The position numbers were made by a program, and so were the translations under genes. This document shows, in pieces, positions 34,854 to 42,619 of a DNA stretch of 49,291 nucleotides; the stretch's first letter is position 1, and each line of letters opens with the position of its first letter. Under the pieces are notes generated by a model. It was given only the letters and a program-made list of their open reading frames with translations, was not told the origin of the DNA and ran no database searches. The stretch lies in contig JAQSWD010000015.1 in NCBI GenBank assembly GCA_029266835.1, positions 1 to 49,291 on the forward strand, given 5' to 3'. This DNA is from Steroidobacteraceae bacterium (lineage in GTDB: Bacteria; Pseudomonadota; Gammaproteobacteria; Steroidobacterales; Steroidobacteraceae).

Positions 34854-35725
34854 GCGGCGACTCCCAGCCGGGCGTCGATCCAGTCCACCACCGGCCGCCA
34901 CAGCGTTTCGCGATGCTTCGATGAAAAAAAGCCTTCGTGGCCGATGCGTTTCACGCCGGCATCGGCGGGCGAATACCAGCGGGACTCGCGCGCCACATTG
35001 GGAAAGAACCGGTTGATCCCCTCCACCGTGCGCCGCGTCGCGATGGGATCGTCGGTGAACGCCACCGTCAGCACGGGGGCGCGGATCTCGGCAAACACGT
35101 TGGCGGATAGATAGGTGACGAGATCCGGGCCGAAGTGCTCCGGACGCAGGCACCACCGGCGCCACTCTGCAAAGACGCCGCGCGGCAGCGGCAGACCGGC
35201 CCAGCCGCCGCCCGTGGGTACGTAACCCTTGAGCGCGATCAGCAGCGGGCCGTGCACTCGCCAGAACCACCAGGCGAGATATTTGAAAGGCGCGGCTTCC
35301 CAGCGCCAGTAACCCACCGAGGTCGCGATCTGCACATGCGCGCGCGCCAGCGCGTGATTGCGCAGCAAGCCGAGGAACTGCCCGCCGATGCTGTGACCCA
35401 GCGTCACCACCGGCAGTCCCTGCGCGCGTTGGGCGGCCGCATCGAGCGCGGCAGGCATGTCGAGCAGGCCCCAGTCGCTCATGCGCGCCGCTTCGCCCGC
35501 CAGCCGCCGGGGCGCGGACTGACCCATGCCCCTGTAGTCATATACCAGCGTGTCGTAGCCACGCTCGGCCAGGTAGTCAGCCAGCTTGAAGTAGAAAGTC
35601 TGCGGAAACCCGGTGGCGGCATTCAAGACCACCACGCCGCGCCGCGCGTCGATGCGCGCGTCAAACCAGTTCGCGGCGAGCTCGCGTCCATCGAGCGCGC
35701 GCAACATGAAGGGTCGTGGCGTCAC
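34850..35725 (-). CDS. Alpha/beta hydrolase coupled to oxyR
   Basis: A 291-residue serine hydrolase, like the COG4757 group. Oxyanion strand VVVLNAATGFPQ, VYDYRGMGQS, nucleophile Ser112 in LGHSIGG, an acid in AFTDDPIATR and His in RIGHEGFFS. A cap with aromatic residues (WRWEAAPFKYLAWWFWRV) suggests a hydrophobic substrate or membrane contact. The start is GTG 35725, which overlaps the oxyR stop as GTGA; ATG 35707 is the alternative. With the downstream lipase, which overlaps it in the same way, it forms a three-gene unit headed by oxyR. Confidence 0.85.
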   Translation of the reverse strand: MTPRPFMLRALDGRELAANWFDARIDARRGVVVLNAATGFPQTFYFKLADYLAERGYDTLVYDYRGMGQSAPRRLAGEAARMSDWGLLDMPAALDAAAQRAQGLPVVTLGHSIGGQFLGLLRNHALARAHVQIATSVGYWRWEAAPFKYLAWWFWRVHGPLLIALKGYVPTGGGWAGLPLPRGVFAEWRRWCLRPEHFGPDLVTYLSANVFAEIRAPVLTVAFTDDPIATRRTVEGINRFFPNVARESRWYSPADAGVKRIGHEGFFSSKHRETLWRPVVDWIDARLGVAA

Positions 35726-36618
35726 AATGCGTGCGCCTCGATCAGCTTCGCCAACGCCAGGATGGCTTCGCGGCGCGCGCTCGACTTGCGCCAGACGGCG
35801 CCGATGGTGCGGGTGGGCACGGGTTTGACGAAGGGCCTGATGGTGACGCCACGCGCCGCACCATACGCGCCGCGGCCGGCGAGTTCGGGCAGCAGGGTGA
35901 TGCCCACCCCCGCGGCCACCATCTGGCGCAACGTCTCGAGGCTGGAACCGCGGAAATTCTGTTTCTCGTTCACGTCCGCGCCCGAGCAGATGTCCAGAGC
36001 CTGGTCGCGCAGGCAGTGGCCGTCTTCGAGCAACAGCAACGTTTCGTGGGCCAGGTCGTCCACCTTGATGCTCTGCCGCGAGGCCAGCTTGTGGCTGGTC
36101 GGCACCGCGACAGTGAACGGTTCCTTGTAGAGCTCGTACGAGTCGAGGCCGTCCATCTGCACCGGGAGTGCCAGTATTCCGACATCGATTTCTCCCGAAT
36201 GCAGTTTCTCCAGCATCGGGTCGGTCTGATACTCGTACAGCATGAGTTCGAGGCGGGGCAGCTGCTTGCGCAGCCGCGCCGCCACATTCGGCAGTAGATA
36301 GGGGCCGATGGTCGGCAGCAGGGCGAGCTTGAGCTGGCCGGCCAGCGGGTCGCGGTGACCCTTGGCCAGTTCGACGATTTCCTCGCTGGCTTCGAGGATT
36401 CGCCGGGCACGCTCGACGATTTCCTCGCCGGCAGCGGTGAGCGCGACGCGTTTGGGCGCCCGTTCGATGAGCTGCACCCCGAGGTAGTCCTCGAGTTTCT
36501 TGAGTTGCGCGGACAACGTGGGCTGGCTCACGAAGCTGCGCTCGGCGGCACGCCCGAAATGGCGCGTGTCGGCCAAGGCGACGAGATAACGCAGGTCCTT
36601 GAGTTTGAGGTCAGCCAT
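35722..36618 (-). CDS. oxyR: OxyR peroxide-sensing LysR regulator
   Basis: A 298-residue regulator. The LysR helix-turn-helix is at about 8-66 (RHFGRAAERSFVSQPTLSAQL). The redox pair is present: Cys202 in LEDGHCLRDQ and Cys211, nine residues apart as in Escherichia coli (199 and 208). SLETLRQMVAAGVGITLLPELA is also OxyR-typical. Oxidised OxyR activates peroxide defence. It is divergent from ahpC-ahpD with a full OxyR operator between. That operator covers the oxyR start codon, so autoregulation is very likely. Its stop overlaps the next gene's GTG, so the two lipid-type hydrolases share its transcript. Confidence 0.95.
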   Translation of the reverse strand: MADLKLKDLRYLVALADTRHFGRAAERSFVSQPTLSAQLKKLEDYLGVQLIERAPKRVALTAAGEEIVERARRILEASEEIVELAKGHRDPLAGQLKLALLPTIGPYLLPNVAARLRKQLPRLELMLYEYQTDPMLEKLHSGEIDVGILALPVQMDGLDSYELYKEPFTVAVPTSHKLASRQSIKVDDLAHETLLLLEDGHCLRDQALDICSGADVNEKQNFRGSSLETLRQMVAAGVGITLLPELAGRGAYGAARGVTIRPFVKPVPTRTIGAVWRKSSARREAILALAKLIEAHAL

Positions 36619-36653
36619 AGATGTCTTCTATGGAGTTTATCCAATCAATCGAT
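36617..36653. promoter_or_regulatory. OxyR operator with four ATAG/CTAT quarter-sites
   Basis: ATAG (36617), CTAT (36628), ATCC (36639) and CGAT (36650) are each separated by exactly seven bases, matching the established OxyR pattern ATAG-n7-CTAT-n7-ATAG-n7-CTAT. The first two are perfect and the last two half-matching. The site overlaps the oxyR start codon (36616-36618) and ends against the candidate ahpC -35. Confidence 0.85.
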
Positions 36654-36682
36654 TGGCGGAAATGGGGTATGCCCTGGAGAAT
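36653..36682 (+). promoter_or_regulatory. Candidate ahpC promoter
   Basis: TTGGCG (36653-36658) as -35 and GAGAAT (36677-36682) as -10, with an 18-base spacer. Both are imperfect, as expected for an activator-dependent promoter. The position immediately downstream of the OxyR operator is that of class II-like OxyR activation. It would give a leader of about 65 bases before ahpC. Confidence 0.5.
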
Positions 36683-36753
36683 GCGTCCCCAGATAGCCAG
36701 CGCGCCCCCCCAATACAGCGGGCCGGCCAATTGATTCATACCAAGGAGTTTGC

Positions 36754-37293
36754 ATGTTAGGTATCGGCAAGAAGTTTCCCCAGTATTCGCTCACCGGCGT
36801 GGTCTCGAACGACCAGGCCAAGGCTTTCCAGCAGTTCGACGCCAATACCCACAAGGGCAAGTGGCGGGTCGTGTTCTTCTGGCCGAAGGATTTCACCTTC
36901 GTGTGCCCCACCGAGATCGCCGCGTTCGGCAAGCTCGACAAGGAATTCAAGGCGCGTGACGCGCAGCTGCTCGGTGTCTCCACCGACAGCGAGTACGTGC
37001 ACCATGCCTGGCGCAGCACCAAGGAAGAGCTGAAGAACCTGCCCTTCCCGATGCTGTCGGACATCAAGCGCGAGCTGTCCACCGAACTGGGCATCCTCGA
37101 CGAGTCCGCTGGCGTCGCGCAGCGCGCCACCTATGTCGTGGACCCCGAAGGCGTGATCCGCTTCGTGTACGTCACGGATCTGTCCGTGGGCCGCAGCCCC
37201 GAGGAAGTGCTGCGTGTCGTGGACGCGCTGCAGACCGACGAGCTCTGCCCCTGCAACTGGAAGAAGGGTGACGACACCCTGAAGGCGGCCTGA
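36754..37293 (+). CDS. ahpC: Alkyl hydroperoxide reductase AhpC (2-Cys peroxiredoxin, AhpD-linked type)
   Basis: A 179-residue peroxiredoxin that reduces H2O2, organic peroxides and peroxynitrite. Peroxidatic Cys51 in FTFVCPTE; C-terminal Cys165 and Cys167 in DELCPCNWKKG. The CxC end is the mark of the AhpC group reduced by AhpD, as in mycobacteria, and fits the ahpD gene two bases downstream. Ribosome site AAGGAG six bases before ATG 36754. An OxyR operator lies upstream. There is no ahpF in the window. Confidence 0.96.
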   Translation: MLGIGKKFPQYSLTGVVSNDQAKAFQQFDANTHKGKWRVVFFWPKDFTFVCPTEIAAFGKLDKEFKARDAQLLGVSTDSEYVHHAWRSTKEELKNLPFPMLSDIKRELSTELGILDESAGVAQRATYVVDPEGVIRFVYVTDLSVGRSPEEVLRVVDALQTDELCPCNWKKGDDTLKAA

Positions 37294-37295
37294 TC

Positions 37296-37862
37296 ATGAA
37301 CATCGACCAGATCCGTGATGTGTTGCCCGACTACGCGCGCGACCTGAAGCTGAATCTTGGCTCCGTGCTCACGGCGCAAGGCGCGCCGGGGCTCAACGAG
37401 AAGCAGATCTGGTCGATCGCGCTGGCCTCGGCGATCGCCGCGCGAAACACGGGTTTCGCGCGCGACATCGAGGCGCAGGCCAAGGCGCACATCGCCGACG
37501 TGGAGGTCGAGGGCGCCAAGGCGGCCGCGGCCATCATGGGCATGAACAACATCTATTACCGCTTCCTGCATCTCGTGGAAGACGGTGAGTACCAGTCCAT
37601 GCCCGCGCGTCTGCGCATGAACGTGATCGCCAACCACGGCATCGACAAGCTCGACTTCGAGCTGATCTCGCTGGCCGTGTCGGCGGTGAACGGTTGCGGC
37701 CTGTGCGTGACCTCGCATGAGAAGAAGCTGCGCTCTCACGAAGTGTCGCGTGAAGCGATCCAGAGTGCGGTGCGCATCGCGGCGACCATCCACGCGGTGG
37801 CCGTCACGCTGGAGTACGAGCAGAGCGAGCCGGCTGCCCCCGCGGCCGAACTCGCGGCTTGA
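37296..37862 (+). CDS. ahpD: AhpD alkylhydroperoxidase (reductant of AhpC)
   Basis: A 188-residue carboxymuconolactone-decarboxylase-fold protein. The redox motif NGCGLC (Cys134, Cys137) with His141 and Glu122 matches the mycobacterial AhpD proton-relay set. It passes electrons, classically from lipoamide-bearing dihydrolipoamide acyltransferase and dihydrolipoamide dehydrogenase, to AhpC. The gene starts two bases after the ahpC stop and is certainly co-transcribed. The Ala/Pro-rich C-terminal tail (from about 178) is longer than usual. Confidence 0.95.
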   Translation: MNIDQIRDVLPDYARDLKLNLGSVLTAQGAPGLNEKQIWSIALASAIAARNTGFARDIEAQAKAHIADVEVEGAKAAAAIMGMNNIYYRFLHLVEDGEYQSMPARLRMNVIANHGIDKLDFELISLAVSAVNGCGLCVTSHEKKLRSHEVSREAIQSAVRIAATIHAVAVTLEYEQSEPAAPAAELAA

Positions 37863-37866
37863 AGGC

Positions 37867-37886
37867 CCCGCAGAGAAATCTGCGGG
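37867..37886 (+). other. GNRA-loop stem just after ahpD
   Basis: CCCGCAGA, loop GAAA, then TCTGCGGG: a perfect eight-pair stem with a stable tetraloop, four bases after the stop. There is no T-run, so it is more likely a 3' end stabiliser or processing barrier than a terminator; the true terminator is 63 bases further on. Confidence 0.5.
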
Positions 37887-37948
37887 CTTGAAGGTAAGTG
37901 TCGATCGGCCGGAGTCCTCCCTCCCTGATCCTGGCTGATCGATAATGG

Positions 37949-37981
37949 AGGCGCCTGGGTTCACCAGGCGCCTTTTCTTTT
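37949..37981 (+). terminator. Strong intrinsic terminator of ahpCD
   Basis: AGGCGCCTGG (37949-37958), loop GTTCA and the exact complement (37964-37973) give a ten-pair stem, followed by a run TTTTCTTTT. The T-run ends only a few bases before the ATG of the Nudix gene at 37985. Confidence 0.92.
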
Positions 37982-37984
37982 CCG

Positions 37985-38404
37985 ATGCCGGAACGAATAC
38001 TTTCCGCTGGAGTGGTGGTGGTGCGGCAGGAGCAGGCCGCCTGGCGCGTACTGCTGCTGCGTGCCTACAACTACTGGGACTGCCCCAAGGGAGTGGTGGA
38101 AAACGAGGAGCCGCTGGCGGCGGCGCGCCGCGAAGTGCGCGAAGAAACCGGCATCGAAGACCTGGATTTCCGCTGGGGCGACGGCTTCATCGAGACGCCG
38201 CCCTACTCGAAGAACAAGGTGGCGCGGTACTACCTGGCCGCGACGCGCACCGGCGACGTCAAACTACCTGTGAACGAAGCAATGGGGCGGCCCGAGCACC
38301 ATGAGTACCGCTGGCTGACCTTCGAAGCGGCGGAAGCGCTCTGCGTGCCTCGGATCCAGTCGGTGCTGCGTTGGGCCGCCGCACGGCTGACCTCGGTGGC
38401 ATAG
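37985..38404 (+). CDS. Nudix hydrolase (Ap4A hydrolase-like)
   Basis: A 139-residue nucleotide pyrophosphohydrolase. The Nudix box runs from Gly36: GVVENEEPLAAARREVREETGIE, with the REVREE core intact. WDCPKG just before it and the C-terminal HHEYRWLTFEAAEAL are typical of diadenosine polyphosphate hydrolases. No ribosome site precedes ATG 37985, because the terminator T-run occupies that place. Expression may need read-through, a leaderless start or initiation further in. It is convergent with the dehydrogenase gene. Confidence 0.88.
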   Translation: MPERILSAGVVVVRQEQAAWRVLLLRAYNYWDCPKGVVENEEPLAAARREVREETGIEDLDFRWGDGFIETPPYSKNKVARYYLAATRTGDVKLPVNEAMGRPEHHEYRWLTFEAAEALCVPRIQSVLRWAAARLTSVA

Positions 38405-38448
38405 TCGCGCTATCCGGCGCGTAAATCCTGCATCGCCTCCCGGCAATC

Positions 38449-39435
38449 TCAAACCACGCGACCGCGCCGTCCTCCACGCAGGAAGTCCTCGATGTTCAAT
38501 GCGAGTTCGTCCACGGCCCGCTGCCGCGCCTCGAACGCCGCCCAGGCGATGTGCGGCGTCACGATGAGATTGGGAACTCCGGGTTCGAACAAGGGGCTGC
38601 CGTCCGCCGGCGGTTCCTGCGGCAACACATCGATGGCCGCGCCGCCGAGATCGCCGCCCTTGAGCGCGGCCACGAGGGCATCGAGATCGACCAGCGCCCC
38701 GCGAGCCGTGTTGATCAGCAACGCATCGGGCTTCATGAGGGCGAGCTCGTGCCGGCCGATCAGGCCGGTGGTGGCGGGAGTCAGCGGGCAGTGCAGCGAC
38801 AGCACATCCGCCGTGCGCAGCAGCTCGTCCAGTGTGACGCGCACCGGACCGATCGTGCTCTGTGTGTCGACTTCGCGCCCGGGTTTCGCGCCCGGACGTT
38901 CCGCCACGAGGACGCGCATGCCCAGCGCATCCCGCGCCGCTTTCGCGACGGCCTTGCCAAGGTTTCCATAACCGATGATGCCCAGCACGCGCCCGCTGAG
39001 TTCGCGGATGGGACCCGCGGCCACGGTGAACTGCTCCGAACGCGACCAGGTGCCGTCGACGGCGGCCTGGCTGTACTCCCGAAAGCGATGTGTGAGCATC
39101 AGCATCACGCCGATCACATGCTGGACCAGCGACACCGTGCAGTAGTCGCGGATGTTGCACACCGCGATGCCCAGCTCCTTTGCCGCCTCGAGATCGATGT
39201 TGTTGGTGCCGGTCGCCGTGAGCCCGATGAATCTAAGGCCGGGCACGGCGCGCATGCGCGCGCGCGTGATGTTCAGCTTGTTGGTGAGGATGAACTCGCA
39301 GCCGGCGATGCGTTCGTCCACCTCGGCATCGGTCGACGACTGATGCAGCGTGATGCCGGGGAGCACGCGCTCCAGGCCGGCGGTGTCGAGATCATCATGG
39401 CTGACGGTGCCGAAATCGAGGAAGACCGATCTCAC
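38449..39435 (-). CDS. D-isomer-specific 2-hydroxyacid dehydrogenase
   Basis: A 328-residue NAD-dependent oxidoreductase of the glycerate/hydroxypyruvate reductase group. Substrate-domain halves flank a Rossmann domain with GIIGYGNLGKAVAKAA (about 152-167). Catalytic Arg in NTARGALVD, Glu in the DVLPQEP block and His in VTPHIAWA are all present. GTG 39435 has GGAG eight bases upstream. It starts 30 bases after the RND permease stop on the same strand, so it may be read through from that operon. Functionally it does not obviously belong there. Confidence 0.92.
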   Translation of the reverse strand: MRSVFLDFGTVSHDDLDTAGLERVLPGITLHQSSTDAEVDERIAGCEFILTNKLNITRARMRAVPGLRFIGLTATGTNNIDLEAAKELGIAVCNIRDYCTVSLVQHVIGVMLMLTHRFREYSQAAVDGTWSRSEQFTVAAGPIRELSGRVLGIIGYGNLGKAVAKAARDALGMRVLVAERPGAKPGREVDTQSTIGPVRVTLDELLRTADVLSLHCPLTPATTGLIGRHELALMKPDALLINTARGALVDLDALVAALKGGDLGGAAIDVLPQEPPADGSPLFEPGVPNLIVTPHIAWAAFEARQRAVDELALNIEDFLRGGRRGRVV

Positions 39436-39465
39436 CTGGCTATCTCCACCCCATCCACGCCCAAA

Positions 39466-42400
39466 CTATTCGGGCATTCTTTGAGCAGGCGCGTGACCCG
39501 CGCCCGCCGGGGGAGCGAGTGTGCCACCAGTCCGGGTGGCGGGTGAATGCGCGTCGGCCGAAATCGCCGGCGGGATGAGCTTGTACATCACCGGCGTCAC
39601 GAGCCGGGCAAGAAGCGTGGAGGTGATCAGGCCACCGATGATCACCCAGGCCATGGGTGAATACAGGCCGATGTTCTGCAGCGCCAGCGGGAGCAGGCCG
39701 CCGATGGCCGTGGCAGAAGTCAGCAGGATGGGCAGGAAGCGGATCTCGCCGGCCTGCTCGATGGCCTCGTCCAGCGCCACGCCCTGTTCGCGCAGCTGGT
39801 TGGTGAAGTCCACCAGCAGGATGGAGTTCTTGATCTCGATGCCCACCAGCGCGACGAAGCCGATGGAAGCAACGAAGGAAATGTCGTTACCCGAGAGCAT
39901 CAGCATCAGCAACCCGCCGAGCACGCCCAGCGGCACCACGGTCAGCACGATCAGGGTGGATTTGAAATTGCCGAACTCGAGCACGAGGATGGCGAAGATG
40001 CCGAAGATGGCCACGATGATGGCTATGCCGATGCCGCCGAACGCCTGCGCGCTGGCCTCGCTTTCGCCGCCCAGCGAGTAGTGATAGCCGCGCGGCCAGT
40101 CCATCTGGTCGAGCTGCGCCGTGATCTGCTGCGTCAACTCCTTGATGTTGTAGCCGGGCTGCGCATCGGCATCGATGGTCATGGCGCGTTCGCGGTTGAA
40201 TCGCTGGATCAGCGTCGGCGCCTTCTCGAATTCCAGCGAGGCCAGCTGCGCGAGCGGCAGCGTGCCGCCACCCAGCGCCGGCACGCGCACCTGCTCCAGC
40301 GCCGCGAACTCGGCCTGCTGCGAGATCGGTGTGCGGATCACGATGGGGTACTGCTCGCCCGTGGTGTCCTTGTAGGTGCCCACGGGGATGCCGGCCACCG
40401 ACAACCGCACCGCGCGATCCAGCTCCGCCGTCTGCACGCCCAGCTGCTGCGCCTTGCGGGAATCGATGCGCAGCTTGAGGTTGGTGCGCGAGACGTTGAG
40501 CGGGTTCTTCACGTCGCGCGTGCCGGGCGTGGCCTTGATCAGGTCCTCCACGCGATGCGACAGCGCCTCGATGGTGTCGAGGTCCTGGCCGATCACGCGC
40601 ACCGAGATCGGCGCCGAAATCGGCGGGCCGTTCTGGAATTCCTTCACATATATATGTGCGCCCGGATAACGGTCGAGGCGATCACGAAGCGCCTGCAGCT
40701 TCTTCGGGGTCTCGTCGGTGTCGTATTCGTGCAGCTGCACGAACACTTCGGCGTAGTTGGCCGCGTCGTTGGCTGGGATGTGGTTGTAATAGATCTGCGG
40801 ATTGCCGTGTCCGAGGTTGGCGAACCAGCTCTTCACCTCGGTCATCTTCGACAGCTCGTCTTCGACCACGCGCAGCGCGCGATCGGTCTCGCTCAGCGAA
40901 GTGCCGTTCGGCGCGCTCACCTGGATCAGGAACTGCGGCGTGTCGGCCTTGGGGAAGAGGCTGGAGCCGATCACCGGCACCAGTGCGGCCGACAACAGCA
41001 GCGAGCCACCGAGCGCCGCCACTACCGTCAGTTTCGGACGCGCCAGGCACCAGTGCAGAGCCGGCCGATAGTAACGATGGATCACTCCCATCACGCGCTT
41101 GAGGAACTGGTTCTCGTGGCCCTGCGCCTCTTCCTTGAGCACGCGGCTGGCCATGAACGGAATGATGAACAGAGCGAGAAGCAGCGAACCGACGATCGTG
41201 GCGACCACGGCCATGGGCAGCACGCGGATGAACTTGCCGGCGGTGCCGGGCAGCGCCATCAACGGCAGGAAGGCAAAGATGAGCGTGGCGGTGCAGCCGA
41301 GGATGGCGACGAAGATCTGCTTGGTGCCGGCCAGCGCGGCCTGCACGCGCGATTGGCCTTCGCGCATGTGGCGCGCGATGTTCTCGACGACCACGATGCT
41401 GTCGTCGACCAGCAAGCCCAGCGCCACGACGAAGCCGGCGATCGACAGCTGGTTCAGCGAGTACCCGAGGAAATACAGGCAGGCGAGACCGAAGGACAAC
41501 GACAGCGGAATGGAGATCATCACGATGCCCGCGGCGCGCAGCCCCAGTGGGAGCAGCGTCAGCAGCACCAGCGAAATGGCGATGCCGAAGTCCAGGTACA
41601 ACCGGCTCAGGCGATGGCTCACGTTCTTCGACTGGTCGAAACCCACCTCCAGCTTCACCCGCTTCGGCAGCTGCGCCGCGAAGTCGTCGACGGCCGCCAT
41701 CATTCGCTCGCGTACCTCGAGAATGTTGTAGCCATCCTTCTGGTTCGCCGTGACGAACACGGCGCGCTTGCCGTTGTAACGGCCGGTGTAGCTGTACGCG
41801 CCGGTGTTCCAGCTCACCTCGGCCACGTCGCGGATGCGCACGATGCGCCCATCCACCGACGCGATGACGGTGTCGCGCACCTGGTCGAGCGAAGAGTAAG
41901 CGCCGGAAGTCTTCAGTGAAAAACTGCGCGCGCCCAGGTCGACGAAGCCGGCGGGGATGTTGGCGTTCTCGCTCTGAACCGCGCCGATGACCTGGTTGGG
42001 TGAGAGATTGATCTCGGACATGCGCCGCAGATCCAGCGCCACGCGCAACTCACGCTCGGGAAAGGCATGGCTTTCCGCGGTGCGCACACCGTCCACGGTC
42101 TTGAGCCGGTCCTTGAGCGCGCGCGCGTAGTCCTCGAGCTCGCGGTACGGCGCGTCCTCGGACAGCAGCGCGATCTGGACGGTATTCACCAGGCCGGGGG
42201 AGAATTTGCGCACGATGATCTGCGTGCCTTCGGGGAAGTCCGGCCGAAGCGCGTTCAACTCGCGCGTGATCTCGTCGTATTTCTTGTCGGCGTCGGTGAA
42301 GGCCTGGAATTCGATCGCAGTGAACGACACGCCGTCGCGGATCGACGTTTCCATCTTGAGCACGTCGTCGAGCGCCGCGAACCTGTCCTCCAGCGGCTTG

Positions 42401-42594
42401 GCCACCAGTTTTTCGAGATCCTGCGGATCCGCGCCCGGGTAGATGGCCGCGATGGTGAAGCCCGGAATCTTGAAGTAGGGGTCCTCCTCGCGCGGCACGC
42501 TGGTGAAGGCGTACCAGCCCAGCGCCACCAGGCACAGGAACGCCACCATCGTGAACTGGTAGCGCCGGATCGGGAATTCGAGCATCGAGGACAT
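39466..42594 (-). CDS. RND-family efflux permease, canonical relay residues
   Basis: A 1042-residue inner-membrane exporter. N-terminal RRYQFTMVAFLCLVALGWYAF is TM1; SVPREEDPYFKIP follows. TM4 carries the paired Asp397/Asp398 (LLVDDSIVVVEN) and TM10 the Lys922 (IEIKNSILLVD), so the proton relay is complete, in contrast to the other RND pump here. A Pro/Ala-rich tail of about 30 residues ends the protein. GAGG lies eight bases before ATG 42594. It is the last pump component of a tetR-tolC-adaptor-permease operon. The substrate is not readable; drug or solvent export is more likely than metal because the sequence lacks CzcA-type metal-site motifs that I can see. Confidence 0.93.
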   Translation of the reverse strand: MSSMLEFPIRRYQFTMVAFLCLVALGWYAFTSVPREEDPYFKIPGFTIAAIYPGADPQDLEKLVAKPLEDRFAALDDVLKMETSIRDGVSFTAIEFQAFTDADKKYDEITRELNALRPDFPEGTQIIVRKFSPGLVNTVQIALLSEDAPYRELEDYARALKDRLKTVDGVRTAESHAFPERELRVALDLRRMSEINLSPNQVIGAVQSENANIPAGFVDLGARSFSLKTSGAYSSLDQVRDTVIASVDGRIVRIRDVAEVSWNTGAYSYTGRYNGKRAVFVTANQKDGYNILEVRERMMAAVDDFAAQLPKRVKLEVGFDQSKNVSHRLSRLYLDFGIAISLVLLTLLPLGLRAAGIVMISIPLSLSFGLACLYFLGYSLNQLSIAGFVVALGLLVDDSIVVVENIARHMREGQSRVQAALAGTKQIFVAILGCTATLIFAFLPLMALPGTAGKFIRVLPMAVVATIVGSLLLALFIIPFMASRVLKEEAQGHENQFLKRVMGVIHRYYRPALHWCLARPKLTVVAALGGSLLLSAALVPVIGSSLFPKADTPQFLIQVSAPNGTSLSETDRALRVVEDELSKMTEVKSWFANLGHGNPQIYYNHIPANDAANYAEVFVQLHEYDTDETPKKLQALRDRLDRYPGAHIYVKEFQNGPPISAPISVRVIGQDLDTIEALSHRVEDLIKATPGTRDVKNPLNVSRTNLKLRIDSRKAQQLGVQTAELDRAVRLSVAGIPVGTYKDTTGEQYPIVIRTPISQQAEFAALEQVRVPALGGGTLPLAQLASLEFEKAPTLIQRFNRERAMTIDADAQPGYNIKELTQQITAQLDQMDWPRGYHYSLGGESEASAQAFGGIGIAIIVAIFGIFAILVLEFGNFKSTLIVLTVVPLGVLGGLLMLMLSGNDISFVASIGFVALVGIEIKNSILLVDFTNQLREQGVALDEAIEQAGEIRFLPILLTSATAIGGLLPLALQNIGLYSPMAWVIIGGLITSTLLARLVTPVMYKLIPPAISADAHSPATRTGGTLAPPAGAGHAPAQRMPE

Positions 42595-42619
42595 GGATGT
42601 GCCTCAGTCTTGCCGCGGT

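Noticed and set aside
33570-35270. A 566-residue hydrolase
   Set aside because: Residues 1-139 are a shadow of the overlapping alpha/beta hydrolase; GTG 34853 fits the lipase family start.
37867-37886. Stem after ahpD as the main terminator
   Set aside because: No T-run; the stem with a T-run at 37949-37981 is the better terminator.
39466-42594. Long open frames on the plus strand through the minus-strand RND operon (for example 40081-41919)
   Set aside because: His/Arg/Gln-rich translations typical of antisense reading of GC-rich genes; no domain, no ribosome site.
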